45,409 nucleotides of DNA from Bacillus sp. RO1 (GCF_012524115.1 NZ_JAAZWB010000045.1:1-45409); one strand, 5' to 3'. Positions 15,781 to 25,505 are shown, counted from the stretch's first letter. Notes: a model not told the origin generated them from the sequence alone. Program-made: numbers and translations.

Positions 15781-16133
15781 TATGCCCCGCTGTTCCTTTC
15801 CGCTAATGGCTTCGCTTTCCGCGGGACGGCGCTTGAGCCTCCTCACTTCGTTGCGGGGTCTCAATCTACCGTTTCTCCCCCGCTGGAGTCTACGCCATTT
15901 GCTCCAATCCACAGCTATATATTACATTAAATATAAGTTAATGCTTATTCAGCTAGCTCAGTTATATAGCTTTTTTCATAAACCCTTCTAATGAATGAAG
16001 TCACTTTGTTGATTGGATTGGAAGGCGCGTAGACGCCCGCAGGAGGAAGGGACAAGTGAGACACCGCAGTCGCATGCCGAGGAGGCTCACGGACCGCCCG
16101 CAGGCAAGCGAAGCGCCTGGAACGGAAATCAAC
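15781..16133. repeat. Composite interspersed repeat upstream of prsA
   Basis: This is the second, uninterrupted copy of the composite repeat at 5750-6314. The left part (15781-15915) has CGCTTTCCGCGGGAC and CACTTCGTTGCGGGGTCTCA. An AT-rich middle follows. The right part (16000-16133) has GGAAGGCGCGTAGACGCC and CGAAGCGCCTGGAACGGAAA. It is G+C-richer than the surroundings and has no credible gene. It fills most of the gap between the YjcZ genes and prsA. Confidence 0.8.
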
Positions 16134-16265
16134 CGAGATATATACATTCTTATCTTTTATAAGTAAAATTGATGCCTTTAAAGTGTTGTCAAATAATTTC
16201 ATTAAATATGAAGAATATGCTATAGTATTGATTGGAACGTTTTACTACATATGGGAGTGACTTAA

Positions 16266-17144
16266 ATGAAAAAATGGATAATTGCCTTAGGTGCAACTGC
16301 TTCAATCGTTGCACTGTCTGCCTGTAACAACGATAAAGCCGATAATACGGAAGTGGTTGCTGAAACCTCTGCCGGTAACATTACACAGGCCGAGCTTTAT
16401 GAAGCCATGAAGGATCGTTTTGGTGAAGAGGTTCTTCGGGAATTGGTATATGAAAAAGTGTTAAGTGAGAAATATGAGGTTACCGATGAAGAACTGCAAG
16501 AACGCTTAGACGAGCTGAAACAGCAACTTGGACCTCAATTTGATTCAGCAATGGCTCAGAGCGGTTTTAAAAATGAAGAGCAATTAAGCCAAACTTTGCG
16601 CATCTCCATGCTTCAGGAAAAAGCAGCAATGGAAAATGCAGAAGTGACGGATGAAGAAATTCAAGAATATTATGACCAGATGAAACCCGAGATACGTGCA
16701 AGTCACATTCTCGTAGCAGATGAAGAAACTGCAAAAGAAGTCAAGAAAAAGCTTGATGAGGGTGCTGACTTTGCCGAACTAGCAACAGAATATTCAACAG
16801 ACCCTGGTTCTGCTCAAAATGGCGGTGACCTCGACTGGTTTGGTGCTGGAGCAATGCTCCCTGAATTTGAAGAGGCAGCTTACAGCCTCGAAGTAAACGA
16901 GATCAGTGAGCCTGTGGAAAGCATGTACGGTTTCCACATTATCAAAGTAACAGATAAAAAGGAAAAAGAACCTTTCGAAGACATCAAAGCGGAGTTAAAA
17001 GAAGAAGTTCTCTTATCTAAGGTGCAACAAGAAGCAGTAGATACAGCTGTTCAAAAAGAACTCGACAATGCTAATATCAAAGTGAAAGACTCCAATCTTA
17101 AAAATACATTCGAAAAAGAAAACGAAACTGAAGAACAAAGCTAA
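16266..17144 (+). CDS. prsA: Foldase PrsA, lipoprotein peptidyl-prolyl isomerase
   Basis: PrsA is an extracytoplasmic foldase needed for secreted-protein folding. It has a signal peptide with lipobox LSAC and lipidated C20, an N-terminal SurA-like helical domain (about 30-135), a parvulin PpiC domain (about 143-235, RASHILVADEET, FAELATEYSTDPGSAQNGGDLDWFG, EPVESMYGFHIIKV) and a charged C-terminal region. The length, 292 aa, is normal. The ribosome binding site GGGAGTG precedes ATG 16266. ScoC regulates prsA in relatives (family knowledge), and scoC is encoded 2.4 kb away. Confidence 0.95.
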   Translation: MKKWIIALGATASIVALSACNNDKADNTEVVAETSAGNITQAELYEAMKDRFGEEVLRELVYEKVLSEKYEVTDEELQERLDELKQQLGPQFDSAMAQSGFKNEEQLSQTLRISMLQEKAAMENAEVTDEEIQEYYDQMKPEIRASHILVADEETAKEVKKKLDEGADFAELATEYSTDPGSAQNGGDLDWFGAGAMLPEFEEAAYSLEVNEISEPVESMYGFHIIKVTDKKEKEPFEDIKAELKEEVLLSKVQQEAVDTAVQKELDNANIKVKDSNLKNTFEKENETEEQS

Positions 17145-17172
17145 AAAGGAAGCGGACAGCCGCTTCCTTTTT
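17143..17172. terminator. Terminator between prsA and yhaL
   Basis: AAAAAGGAAGCGG and CCGCTTCCTTTTT form a perfect 13-bp stem with a 4-nt loop. T-runs occur on both strands, and the hairpin abuts both convergent stop codons. Confidence 0.92.
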
Positions 17173-17346
17173 CTATACGTTTACAACCTGCTTCTTCTCT
17201 CTTTCCTCTTGAATCCTATCCATATATACTTGTCCTTCTTTTTCAATAATCGCTTCCTCTACTTCTTTTTCTTCCTTTGCGGACCTTAATGTCATATATG
17301 CACTAAAAACAATACCTATAACAATTAACAGCATCCACCATGGCAT
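17173..17346 (-). CDS. yhaL: YhaL-type sporulation-associated small membrane protein
   Basis: This 57-aa protein has one membrane helix (PWWMLLIVIGIVFSAYMTL), then a charged helix KEEKEVEEAIIEKEGQVYMDRIQEER. This is the YhaL pattern; B. subtilis yhaL lies between prsA and yhaM too. A start 45 bp further upstream is open, but the perfect ribosome binding site AGGGGGG directly before ATG 17346 (MPWWM) decides for the shorter form. It is described as a sporulation protein in relatives; the mechanism is unknown. Confidence 0.82.
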   Translation of the reverse strand: MPWWMLLIVIGIVFSAYMTLRSAKEEKEVEEAIIEKEGQVYMDRIQEEREKKQVVNV

Positions 17347-17416
17347 AGAAAAGCCCCCCTTCTCTTTCATATGTGCTACTAATTTATACATATGATAGAG
17401 TATGGGAGGCTAGTAC

Positions 17417-18361
17417 TTAATTATGAAAAGTAGGTTTATAGAAGTTTCTGTTGTCCATTGCAAAAATTCTTTCCGTGTACTCTCCTGGTTTAACACGTTC
17501 CAGAGCACGATCTAGCATATTCATTTTTGCATCGATATTATCAATATAATGGAGAATTTCTGCTTCCTTGATAAGTGGCAGTTTCGGACTTCCCCACTCC
17601 AGTTTTCCATGATGACTTAACACTAAGTGTTGCAGAACCATGATTTCTTCCCCTTCAATACCTAGCTCTTCTGCAGCTTTTCCAATTTCATTTACCATAA
17701 TTGAAATATGGCCAATTAAGTTCCCTTCAATTGTATAACTAGTCGACACTGGGCCGGATAGCTCCGTTACCTTTCCTAAGTCGTGAAGAATAACTCCTGC
17801 ATATAAAAGATCTTTGTCTAATGAAGGATATAAGCTAGCTATAGCTTTTGCAAGATCTAGCATAGAAACAACATGATAGGCCAAACCAGATACAAACTCG
17901 TGGTGATTTTTAGTAGCTGCTGGGTATTGCAAAAATTCATTTTGATGCTTTTTCAACAGGTGTCTTGTAATCCTTTGGATATTCGGATTCTTCATTTCAA
18001 AGATCGCCTGTGTTATTTTATCCATCATCTGTTCTTGGCTTAGTGGTGCTGTTTCAATCAGATCAGAGACATTGACATTCTCATGCTCTTCCTTTGGCTT
18101 GATTTTGCGTATTTTCAATTGATTTCTGCCACGATAATGGTGGATATCCCCTAGTACTCTTACAATGCTTTGTGGCGTGTAGAGCTCTTCATCGTCTGTT
18201 GAAGCATCCCAAAGCTTTGCTTCTATTTCGCCGCTTTTGTCTTGAAATATTAGTGTTAAGAAAGGTTTTCCATTACTTGCAATTCCTTTTGTTGCTGTTT
18301 TTATTAATAAGTGAACGTCTACTTGTTCTCCCACTTCAAAGTGGAGGATACCTTTTTTCAT
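17417..18361 (-). CDS. yhaM: 3'-5' exoribonuclease YhaM
   Basis: YhaM is a metal-dependent 3'-5' exonuclease acting on RNA and single-stranded DNA. The N-terminal 95 residues form an OB fold ([35 protein letters not shown]). A linker leads to an HD phosphohydrolase domain with H at [10 protein letters not shown], the HD pair in [12 protein letters not shown] and [14 protein letters not shown]. The length, 314 aa, matches the family. In B. subtilis it is grouped with yhaN and yhaO; here an MFS gene and a repeat separate it from yhaN, so its promoter is probably in the 183-bp gap upstream. Confidence 0.92.
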   Translation of the reverse strand: MKKGILHFEVGEQVDVHLLIKTATKGIASNGKPFLTLIFQDKSGEIEAKLWDASTDDEELYTPQSIVRVLGDIHHYRGRNQLKIRKIKPKEEHENVNVSDLIETAPLSQEQMMDKITQAIFEMKNPNIQRITRHLLKKHQNEFLQYPAATKNHHEFVSGLAYHVVSMLDLAKAIASLYPSLDKDLLYAGVILHDLGKVTELSGPVSTSYTIEGNLIGHISIMVNEIGKAAEELGIEGEEIMVLQHLVLSHHGKLEWGSPKLPLIKEAEILHYIDNIDAKMNMLDRALERVKPGEYTERIFAMDNRNFYKPTFHN

Positions 18362-18399
18362 CTATTTCTTCCCCCTGTCTTTTAGATACTCTTTAACTG

Positions 18400-18528
18400 C
18401 GCTGTTGATTTCCGCAAAAGGCTTCGCTTTCCGCGGGGCTGACGAGAGCCTCCTCGGCGAGCCTGCGGGGTCTCCACCTAGCGCTATCTCCCTCAGGAGT
18501 CTTTGCCTTTTGCTCCAATCAACTGCTA
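18400..18528 (-). repeat. Interspersed repeat core between yhaM and the MFS gene
   Basis: This is the reverse orientation of the common core (GCTGTTGATTTCCGCAAAAG at the left, CTCCCTCAGGAGTC and TTTTGCTCCAATCAACTGCT at the right). Neither TIR type is visible at its edges. It fills the gap between yhaM and the MFS gene. Confidence 0.75.
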
Positions 18529-18544
18529 TGAACCACAATCTTCC

Positions 18545-19762
18545 TTATGAAGATACTTCTATTTTATGGGCTCTTTTGGCTAGCCACAGTTTGGTGACGA
18601 TTAATCCAAATAGCATGATACATGCTCCGAATAAATATGGAATGTGGATATTTATCTCAAAGAAAATACCTGCCAATATTGGACCTGCCACATTTCCCAA
18701 ACTTAAGAATGAGTTATTGAGCCCCATGACGAGTCCCTGTCTATTCCCTGCAAGTTTAGAAATGAATGAATTCAACGATGGTCTCAACAGAGAATTCCCT
18801 AAGAAGAATAAGCAGGTAGTTAAAAGTACAGTTGTAAAGCTCGTTGCTAGGGTCATTAGCACAAACCCTAAAGAACTGATTAATAGAGCCATTGTAACTA
18901 CTCTTTCTTCCCCGTATTTCTTTGTCATTCTCCCGACAAGTACGCCTTGGACTATAGTTCCAACCAAACCGACTATCAAGATGATTAAGCCCACTTCACT
19001 TGGGTCATAGGCATATCGTTCCATCGTATAGTAGCCAAAAATGGATTGAAAATTAGCCAAGCCAAAACTCATGATGAAAACAAGAGTTAGTAGGAATCCT
19101 ACAGGGCTTTTAAGAGCTTTATACATTGTTACGAATTGATTGTCTCTTTTTTCACCTTCAGAAGCTTGAGCATCCATTTCTCTTTTATGCTTCGGATACG
19201 ATTCCGGTAAAATAATGACGGAAAGAATCCCCGCTATGGTTGCTGCTACACCTGCCACTAAAAATGGTAGTGATAGGTCGTATTCAGCAAGCCATCCACC
19301 AAGCCCAGGTCCAACAACGATCCCAAGCCCCATCGCCGCACCCATTATTCCCATGCCTTGGCCTCTTTTTTCAGAAGAAGTGACATCCGAAACATAGGCC
19401 ATAGCAGTTGGCATAAGTGCTGAACCAAAGGTTCCCGCTAGGATTCGGGAAAGAAAAAGCATCCATAAACCGCTTGCATATGCAAAAATGAACTCAGCGA
19501 TAGCAAACCCGAAAAGACCAATTGTTATCAAAGGCTTTCTTCCAATTTTATCAGACAGCCTTCCCCATACAGGGGCAAAAAGAAATTGCATAAACGCAAA
19601 CACGGCAACAAGCAAACCTAATGTTCTTGCGTCCGCTCCAAACTTATCGATATAAAATGGAAGAATTGGGATGACTAAACCAATCCCTACCATCACGATA
19701 AATAGATTAAAGCTCAATAGTATCAATGGTGTTCTATTATTTTTCAATACACTTTCACTCAT
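18545..19762 (-). CDS. MFS multidrug-type efflux transporter
   Basis: This is a proton-coupled drug/metabolite exporter of the DHA1 type: 405 aa, about 12 membrane helices in two halves, motif A at GRLSDKIGRKPLI (about 67-79), motif D/B region LSRILAGTFGSALMPTAMAYVSD and motif C-like MGAAMGLGIVVGPGLGG, the last being characteristic of drug antiporters. ATG 19762 follows AAGGATAACG. Substrates cannot be inferred. The gene lies between yhaN and yhaM, which are adjacent in B. subtilis, and has a repeat element on its downstream side, suggesting an insertion in this lineage. Confidence 0.85.
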   Translation of the reverse strand: MSESVLKNNRTPLILLSFNLFIVMVGIGLVIPILPFYIDKFGADARTLGLLVAVFAFMQFLFAPVWGRLSDKIGRKPLITIGLFGFAIAEFIFAYASGLWMLFLSRILAGTFGSALMPTAMAYVSDVTSSEKRGQGMGIMGAAMGLGIVVGPGLGGWLAEYDLSLPFLVAGVAATIAGILSVIILPESYPKHKREMDAQASEGEKRDNQFVTMYKALKSPVGFLLTLVFIMSFGLANFQSIFGYYTMERYAYDPSEVGLIILIVGLVGTIVQGVLVGRMTKKYGEERVVTMALLISSLGFVLMTLATSFTTVLLTTCLFFLGNSLLRPSLNSFISKLAGNRQGLVMGLNNSFLSLGNVAGPILAGIFFEINIHIPYLFGACIMLFGLIVTKLWLAKRAHKIEVSS

Positions 19763-19845
19763 TTTCGTTATCCTTTCAACTTGCTTCTCTTTACCTCTCT
19801 AAGCATAGCACTTGTCTATTCCTTTCGGCAATGGATGAACCACAT

Positions 19846-22800
19846 TCATCGTTTGAGGATTGCTTCTCCTACCTCCATAGAATCAAAAGTAAATATCCGG
19901 TTATTTTGATCATCCGCCAATTTTTCTTTAATATGGTGATGACAAGTGAAGAAAAAGAATTGATAACCTTGGAGTGCAAGTCTATTTATCAACTTAATTG
20001 CTAGATTTGTTCTTTGTTCATCAAAATTGACAAAACTGTCATCCATTAAGAATGGAAGTTTTTGTTCTTCACTCCATACCTGGGCAACAGCGACACGTAA
20101 GGATATATATAGCTGCTCCACCGTTGCCTGACTTAATTCTTTTGGTTCAAATTTCGTCCCGTCTGCATGTTGCACCTTAAGCGTTCGTTCATTTTGCGCA
20201 TCAAGTATGCTTAGATAGTTCCCTTTTGTGAGGAAGCGGAAGTTATCAGAAGCATATTGAAGTACTTTTGGTAGCTTGACTGTACGGTAAAAATCCATCG
20301 TTTTCCCTAAAAGATGGGATGCAGTAGCATGGATTGCCCACTTTCTCGCATGCTCCTGCAACTTACTTTTAGATAATTCAAATTGTTGTACAGCTTCAGA
20401 GTAAGTACCAGATTCTTCTAAAAGGCGGATAGTTTCCTTTGTTGCCGTTCTATTCTCAACAAGCTGACTCTGTTTTTCTTTAATAGTCTTTAAGGTTTCT
20501 TCTAGCTCAGCCTTCTCTGCTTTCCATATATCCATTGGTTTACTATCCGTAAGGCGCAGTTGAAAGGAATTCTCCATTTGTACCAACTGACTCTTAAGGA
20601 GTGCTAATTCTTTCTCAAGCTCTATTTTTTCGACATTCTGTTGGTTTTTATGGCGGAATGCTTCCTCATCCTTAACTTTTGCTTGTTCGTAAAGATGTTG
20701 AATCTGCTTACTAGCCTCATATATATGTTGGGATAATCCTTCTATTTCTTCTGTTAAGACGTCAATTTGCTCCTGAATCTGTTGTTTCGTTTTCTGTTTT
20801 TCAACGTTTTCTTCCAAATTAACACGTAATTGTGTGAACACTTCTTCAGTCGTTAATCTTGAATTAGTTTCATTGTTTTCATCCAACAGGGTATTTAACT
20901 CCTTCTGAAACTTATCCACTACTAGTTGATAGTGGCGTTGCTTTTCCACTAGCTCTTTTTTATCTGAAATCGCACCTTTCAATTGTACTACTTTGTCGTA
21001 GGCCTCCTCCATAAAGGTAGGTGAAATTTGTACAAGTGAAAGGGAAGAGGTCCATTTATGCCATTGTTCCTGCAAGGAATAATTCTTTCCTTCCCACTCT
21101 TCAAATTGATGAATGATTCTATTATATGTCCGTTCGCACTGGGAAAGGAGAAGCCTCTCCTTTTGCAGAAGCTGCATTACTTGTTCGTTCTTTGCCAAGG
21201 CTTTCTGATACACTTCCAATTTTCCTTGTGTATCATTGGATAAAAGCTTTCCTCTTAACAAATCCAGCTTATTATGCAGCTCATCCTTTTCTCTAATCAG
21301 CTCATTTTGATTAGCTTTATTTTTTGTATTACTCCTTAATGTAATAGAAAGCAAGGAGAAGAGGACCAAGCAAAACAGTGAAGGGATAAGCTGGTCTTGC
21401 ATAAAGAAGTAAATGGCACCGACAATACCTAAAATTATACTTACAAATGCGATTTGCTTACCTTTTCTATCTTCGTTATAATCATTCCTTTTTTGAACAT
21501 CAAGCTGCTTTTTTAATTGGTTTAGGAGTTGCTCTGTGAGGTGGATTTCTTTATGCAAAGTGTCCTTGTCTTCTAGTTCAACCATTTCCTTCATTTTTAA
21601 GACTTCGTGGTTTGGAAGTTGTTCTTGTTCGAGGTCTTTCACCCGTTCTTCTTGCGCCTCAAGTTCCTCTTTTGCTAATTGAAACTGTTCATCCAACCGT
21701 TGCTTTTGAATGTGAATCTCATGATGAGTCTTTAAAAGTTCCCGCAAAGACCCCTTAGATGCTAAGCTTGTAGGTATTGCTTCTAATTCATAATCTGTTT
21801 TCTCAGTCCATTCAAGATCCTGTTTCCATCCTTCCACTCGCTTTTCTAACTGCGCTATTTCTGTTTCTAGCAGAGACAATTGATCTTTCGCCTGTTGATA
21901 GGTCGGCACTAAAGTTACTAGACTTTTTACCGTTTCCTCTTTCTCAAGAACTTCTTCATTTACCCATATCTGTTCTATTTCTCTCTCTTTCTCTTCTAAT
22001 TCTTTTTTCATTTTTTCAAGTTTTGATTGGTAGAAAACTACTTCTGTCTGCCATTTTTCCAATCTTGCCAAACCGTCACGAGGAAATGACTCTACGTTTC
22101 CTACTTCCGCTAATTGTAATTCAAGGATCTCCATTCTATTTACTAAAGGTTGAATAGTGAGCATTGCTTCTGTTTCTTTTATCTTTTGCTCTATATCGGC
22201 CTTATTTATATGAGATTCCTTTAAGGCTATATCATATTGATTCATATCCTTTTGCAACCGGTCATACTGGCCCATTTTTTCTTTCCATTGATGAACAATT
22301 CCTTCTTCTTCTTTTAAGGAAGTTAACAACTGATTGATTACTGGTTTTCTGCCGTTTGGTTTGAAGCGCTCTTCTTGATCTTTTGCTAACTCTCGAGATA
22401 ATTTATGCAGCTGTTCACTTCCCATTAGACCTGAAGAAAACAAATAACCGCCAAGTTGCTCAGAATCTATCAGCTGTAAATTTTGAATGTCCATAATATT
22501 AAAGGAGAAGATGCCCTTGTACATCGTTTTATCAAGGTCGCCAAGCACATCATTCAGATTACAGGGGTTGCCCTGCTCATCTTGAACCGTGACATCACCA
22601 GAGGATCTCCCAGCAACTCGTTCAATAGTTATTTTTCTCTTGTCATTCGTTTCAATAACCAACTTCCCACCATATTTAAAGCCTTTTTTAGGAACATAGC
22701 GCAAGTCTTGTTGATTTTTTGCAGGGAAACCAAAAAGAATGGCTTGTATAAAGGCCATCACGGTAGATTTTCCTGCTTCATTTTCTCCGTATATTACTTG

Positions 22801-22878
22801 AATGTTTGGTGATAGATTTTCCATTACCACGTTCTCCAGTTTTCCAAATCCGTAGATATGTAGGCCCGTAATTTTCAA
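19846..22878 (-). CDS. yhaN: YhaN, SbcC/Rad50-like AAA ATPase
   Basis: This is a large SMC/Rad50-type ATPase that partners the YhaO nuclease. The N-terminal half-domain has Walker A YGENEAGKST (about 33-42). Two long coiled coils flank a central hydrophobic stretch (GKQIAFVSIILGIVGAIYFF and FCLVLFSLLSITL, about 475-520), which suggests a membrane hairpin at the coil apex. The C-terminal half has ELSQATVEQLYISLRVA and the Walker B-like LPFLMDDSFVNFD. The TTG at 22878 is preferred because AGAGGTGATC precedes it; an upstream GTG overlaps the yhaO stop. The likely role is DNA end processing; direct function is not shown. Confidence 0.85.
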   Translation of the reverse strand: MKITGLHIYGFGKLENVVMENLSPNIQVIYGENEAGKSTVMAFIQAILFGFPAKNQQDLRYVPKKGFKYGGKLVIETNDKRKITIERVAGRSSGDVTVQDEQGNPCNLNDVLGDLDKTMYKGIFSFNIMDIQNLQLIDSEQLGGYLFSSGLMGSEQLHKLSRELAKDQEERFKPNGRKPVINQLLTSLKEEEGIVHQWKEKMGQYDRLQKDMNQYDIALKESHINKADIEQKIKETEAMLTIQPLVNRMEILELQLAEVGNVESFPRDGLARLEKWQTEVVFYQSKLEKMKKELEEKEREIEQIWVNEEVLEKEETVKSLVTLVPTYQQAKDQLSLLETEIAQLEKRVEGWKQDLEWTEKTDYELEAIPTSLASKGSLRELLKTHHEIHIQKQRLDEQFQLAKEELEAQEERVKDLEQEQLPNHEVLKMKEMVELEDKDTLHKEIHLTEQLLNQLKKQLDVQKRNDYNEDRKGKQIAFVSIILGIVGAIYFFMQDQLIPSLFCLVLFSLLSITLRSNTKNKANQNELIREKDELHNKLDLLRGKLLSNDTQGKLEVYQKALAKNEQVMQLLQKERLLLSQCERTYNRIIHQFEEWEGKNYSLQEQWHKWTSSLSLVQISPTFMEEAYDKVVQLKGAISDKKELVEKQRHYQLVVDKFQKELNTLLDENNETNSRLTTEEVFTQLRVNLEENVEKQKTKQQIQEQIDVLTEEIEGLSQHIYEASKQIQHLYEQAKVKDEEAFRHKNQQNVEKIELEKELALLKSQLVQMENSFQLRLTDSKPMDIWKAEKAELEETLKTIKEKQSQLVENRTATKETIRLLEESGTYSEAVQQFELSKSKLQEHARKWAIHATASHLLGKTMDFYRTVKLPKVLQYASDNFRFLTKGNYLSILDAQNERTLKVQHADGTKFEPKELSQATVEQLYISLRVAVAQVWSEEQKLPFLMDDSFVNFDEQRTNLAIKLINRLALQGYQFFFFTCHHHIKEKLADDQNNRIFTFDSMEVGEAILKR

Positions 22879-22883
22879 CCTGA

Positions 22884-24116
22884 TCACCTCTTCTCACTTT
22901 CTAAGAATTTACTGATTAGCCATTGTTCCGCTTCTTTCACTATCGCTTGCACTTCATCTTCATCCCAAGTTTCTAAATAGCGACTTGCTTCAGAATGACG
23001 TAACAAAGGAGCTAAGGCTTCTTTCATGTCGACTTGGTCTACAATAGTGTAAAAATCCTTGTAGAATGGTTTATCCTGCAAGTCCTCTTTTGAATAAGAT
23101 AAAGCTGTTCGCACACGCAATGTATAGATGTATACAAATGAAAAATTATTTCCTTCTCCCTCATTTAAAAGAAGTTGAAGTTCTTCCTGATGACTTTCTT
23201 GTTGGAGAAAATCATGTAGGGTACCATTCCCTGTATATGTTAGTCGGAGTAATTTCCCCTTCCCTTCCACCCTAATGGCATCCATAGCTTGTTTTGTTTT
23301 CTCCATTAGTTGGTCCACCGTATGTAGTTCGTTGATGGGAATCTCGAGATCCTCCCATTGTATAGCGGATGTTTCTATATATGTTAGCTCAGGAATACCG
23401 TCGTCCAAGAGGTCAACCAGATAGCAGCCTTTGTCGCCCTGTTCCTTTTTATGGCGACCTTGGATATTTCCCGGATAGACGATTGGTGGATGATGATGCA
23501 GTATTTCACGTTTATGTATATGACCAAGCGCCCAGTAATGAAACTCTTTATCAAGAAGATCAGGTAATGTGTACGGGGCATAAGGATCATGCTCTTCCCT
23601 TCCAGAAAGATTCCCATGCAGCATTCCGATGTGAAAAGGTATCGTTTGGTCTTCTTTCTCGTAGTAACTTGTCATATTCTCCGTCAAATGCCTTTGTTTA
23701 TAACTGAATCCGTATATGCACGCTAACTCTTCATCGTCTTTTATATATGTCTTTCGTTCTACTTCTCCAGAAAAAATATGTACATTATCCGGGTATTTAA
23801 AAAGTGCGTGTTCTTCTGAAAGGTAGTCATGATTCCCATGAATAATATAAACTTGAATTCCAACTTCTTTTAACCGCAAGAATTCTTTTCTAAGTGTCGC
23901 CTGGGCGATTAAGCTTCTTTGTTCCAGATCAAAGAGATCTCCGGCTAATAAAACAAAATCCACATGGTGATGGATAGCAGCGTTTATGAGCGTTGTTAAT
24001 GATTGGAAGGTGCTTTTTCTAATCTGATCGAATATTTGTTGGGGAAGATGGCTAAGTCCCTTGAATGGACTGTCCAAGTGTAAATCTGCAGCATGCAGGA
24101 AACGAATTTTTTTCAT
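22884..24116 (-). CDS. yhaO: YhaO, SbcD/Mre11-like metallophosphoesterase nuclease
   Basis: This is a calcineurin-like DNA exonuclease subunit. The two-metal active-site motifs appear in order: FLHAADLHLDSPF (residues 6-18), LAGDLFDLEQ, IHGNHDYLS, GMLHGNLSG and ALGHIHKRE. The C-terminal 150 residues form the capping domain. It has 410 aa. It is directly followed by yhaN with the stop codon inside the yhaN ribosome binding site, so the two are co-expressed as an SbcCD-like pair. A run of 132 bp separates it from yhaP, including the terminator of that gene group. Confidence 0.88.
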   Translation of the reverse strand: MKKIRFLHAADLHLDSPFKGLSHLPQQIFDQIRKSTFQSLTTLINAAIHHHVDFVLLAGDLFDLEQRSLIAQATLRKEFLRLKEVGIQVYIIHGNHDYLSEEHALFKYPDNVHIFSGEVERKTYIKDDEELACIYGFSYKQRHLTENMTSYYEKEDQTIPFHIGMLHGNLSGREEHDPYAPYTLPDLLDKEFHYWALGHIHKREILHHHPPIVYPGNIQGRHKKEQGDKGCYLVDLLDDGIPELTYIETSAIQWEDLEIPINELHTVDQLMEKTKQAMDAIRVEGKGKLLRLTYTGNGTLHDFLQQESHQEELQLLLNEGEGNNFSFVYIYTLRVRTALSYSKEDLQDKPFYKDFYTIVDQVDMKEALAPLLRHSEASRYLETWDEDEVQAIVKEAEQWLISKFLESEKR

Positions 24117-24204
24117 TCTAGATTTAACCTCTTCTCTAAACGTCTTTTCCTTATTTTATCATGAATGAAATACGAATGCACGTTCGGTTGATGTATACAA
24201 ATAA

Positions 24205-24246
24205 AAAAACATGCGGGACTTTGATGTAAGGTCCCACATGTTAAAA
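24205..24246 (-). terminator. Terminator of yhaQ-yhaP
   Basis: AACATGCGGGAC and GTCCCACATGTT form a 12-bp stem (one mismatch), with a T-run on the minus strand (TTTTTTTATTTG). Confidence 0.85.
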
Positions 24247-24248
24247 GG

Positions 24249-25505
24249 TTATTTTTCTTTTGTAAGTTGCAATGCTTTCTTAATATCTTTCAATGAAGAG
24301 GATTTACCGTACATTAAAACTCCTCCACGGTACACTTTTGCTCCAAACACAGCCAGTAGTACAATCGTAGTTACTAAAAGGCCAATGGCAAGACTGATTT
24401 CCCAAATAGGAACATTTAACATCCCTACTCGTAAAAACATAATCATAGGTGTAAAGAATGGGATAAATGAAGTTACTTGGATGAAAGAATTATCCGGATC
24501 TCCTAGACCGAACATGGAAATCATAAAGCCTGCCACTATCAATAATGTCATGGGCATAATCATTTGCTGGATTTCTTCAATTCTGCTAACAAGCGACCCC
24601 AAGAATGCTGCAAATGTTGCATATAGGAAGTAGCCTAGCAAGAAGAAGACGATGGCGTACACAAACGTTGCTACTGGCAGATCGCCTACACCGAAAAATT
24701 CAAATACTCCCCCTGCTTCTGTCATCCCTTCAAGGTTTCTACTTAAAGAAGAATACCCAACAATGATCCAGAATGCCAGTTGCGTTAAACTTAATAGCGC
24801 AATTCCAAGAATTTTACCGAACATATGCATAATTGGGGAGGCGGAAGAAATTAGTATTTCCATAACGCGGGAGGATTTCTCTACTGCGACTTCAGTTGCA
24901 ATCATGCTAGCATATAGAATAACTGAAAAATAGATCACAAACAGTAAAACATATACTAAGCCACGTGCCTGATTTAACTCTTCTGCAGATTTGGCGGATT
25001 CTTCTAGAGCTACAACATCAAAATTAATGGGCGTGTAAAGTTGAGCAATTTGTTCTTGTGATAATCCAAGTTGACTTGTTGCCAGCTCATTTTTCACTTG
25101 CTGAAGCAATGCCTCCACTTGTGCCATCGTCTCAGAATCAGTGATAGAAGCTGCTTTGTACACCCCTGATGGTAGGCCGTTTTGGTCCGTTGAAAGAACA
25201 AGGAGCCCGTCATACTCCCCTTCAGTCACTTTACTTTCAGCACCAGCCTCATCTGATACCATTTCAAGGCTCAAGGTGCTCTCGGGATTCGTTGCAAGTT
25301 GCTGCTCTAACAATGGTGCGATAGCGCCTTCTTCATCAATTACAGCTACAACTTTATCTTCCTCTTTATCAAAAATATCAATAATGGACTGAATGTTAGT
25401 AACACCGATAATAAGTAGTGTTGTCACCAAAGTGGAGATAATAAAGGATTTAGATTTTAATTTGCTTATATAGGTGTGCATTAAGATAATCAAAAACTTA
25501 TTCAT
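24249..25505 (-). CDS. yhaP: ABC exporter permease YhaP (NatB-like)
   Basis: This is the membrane subunit of an ABC-2 type exporter related to the sodium exporter NatB. One N-terminal helix (SFIISTLVTTLLIIGVTNI) is followed by a large extracytoplasmic domain (about 45-180). Five or more C-terminal helices come next (VYVLLFVIYFSVILYASMIA, FWIIVGYSSL and others). The usual motif VEKSSRVMEILISS is present. The ATG at 25505 overlaps the yhaQ stop codon and has AGGTAGGTG at good spacing; the GTG at 25517 lies in that site. Confidence 0.85.
   Translation of the reverse strand: MNKFLIILMHTYISKLKSKSFIISTLVTTLLIIGVTNIQSIIDIFDKEEDKVVAVIDEEGAIAPLLEQQLATNPESTLSLEMVSDEAGAESKVTEGEYDGLLVLSTDQNGLPSGVYKAASITDSETMAQVEALLQQVKNELATSQLGLSQEQIAQLYTPINFDVVALEESAKSAEELNQARGLVYVLLFVIYFSVILYASMIATEVAVEKSSRVMEILISSASPIMHMFGKILGIALLSLTQLAFWIIVGYSSLSRNLEGMTEAGGVFEFFGVGDLPVATFVYAIVFFLLGYFLYATFAAFLGSLVSRIEEIQQMIMPMTLLIVAGFMISMFGLGDPDNSFIQVTSFIPFFTPMIMFLRVGMLNVPIWEISLAIGLLVTTIVLLAVFGAKVYRGGVLMYGKSSSLKDIKKALQLTKEK

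Noticed and set aside
18405-19010. Plus-strand 201-codon frame antisense to the MFS gene
   Set aside because: It runs from a repeat into the complement of an intact 12-helix transporter; composition is that of a shadow frame.
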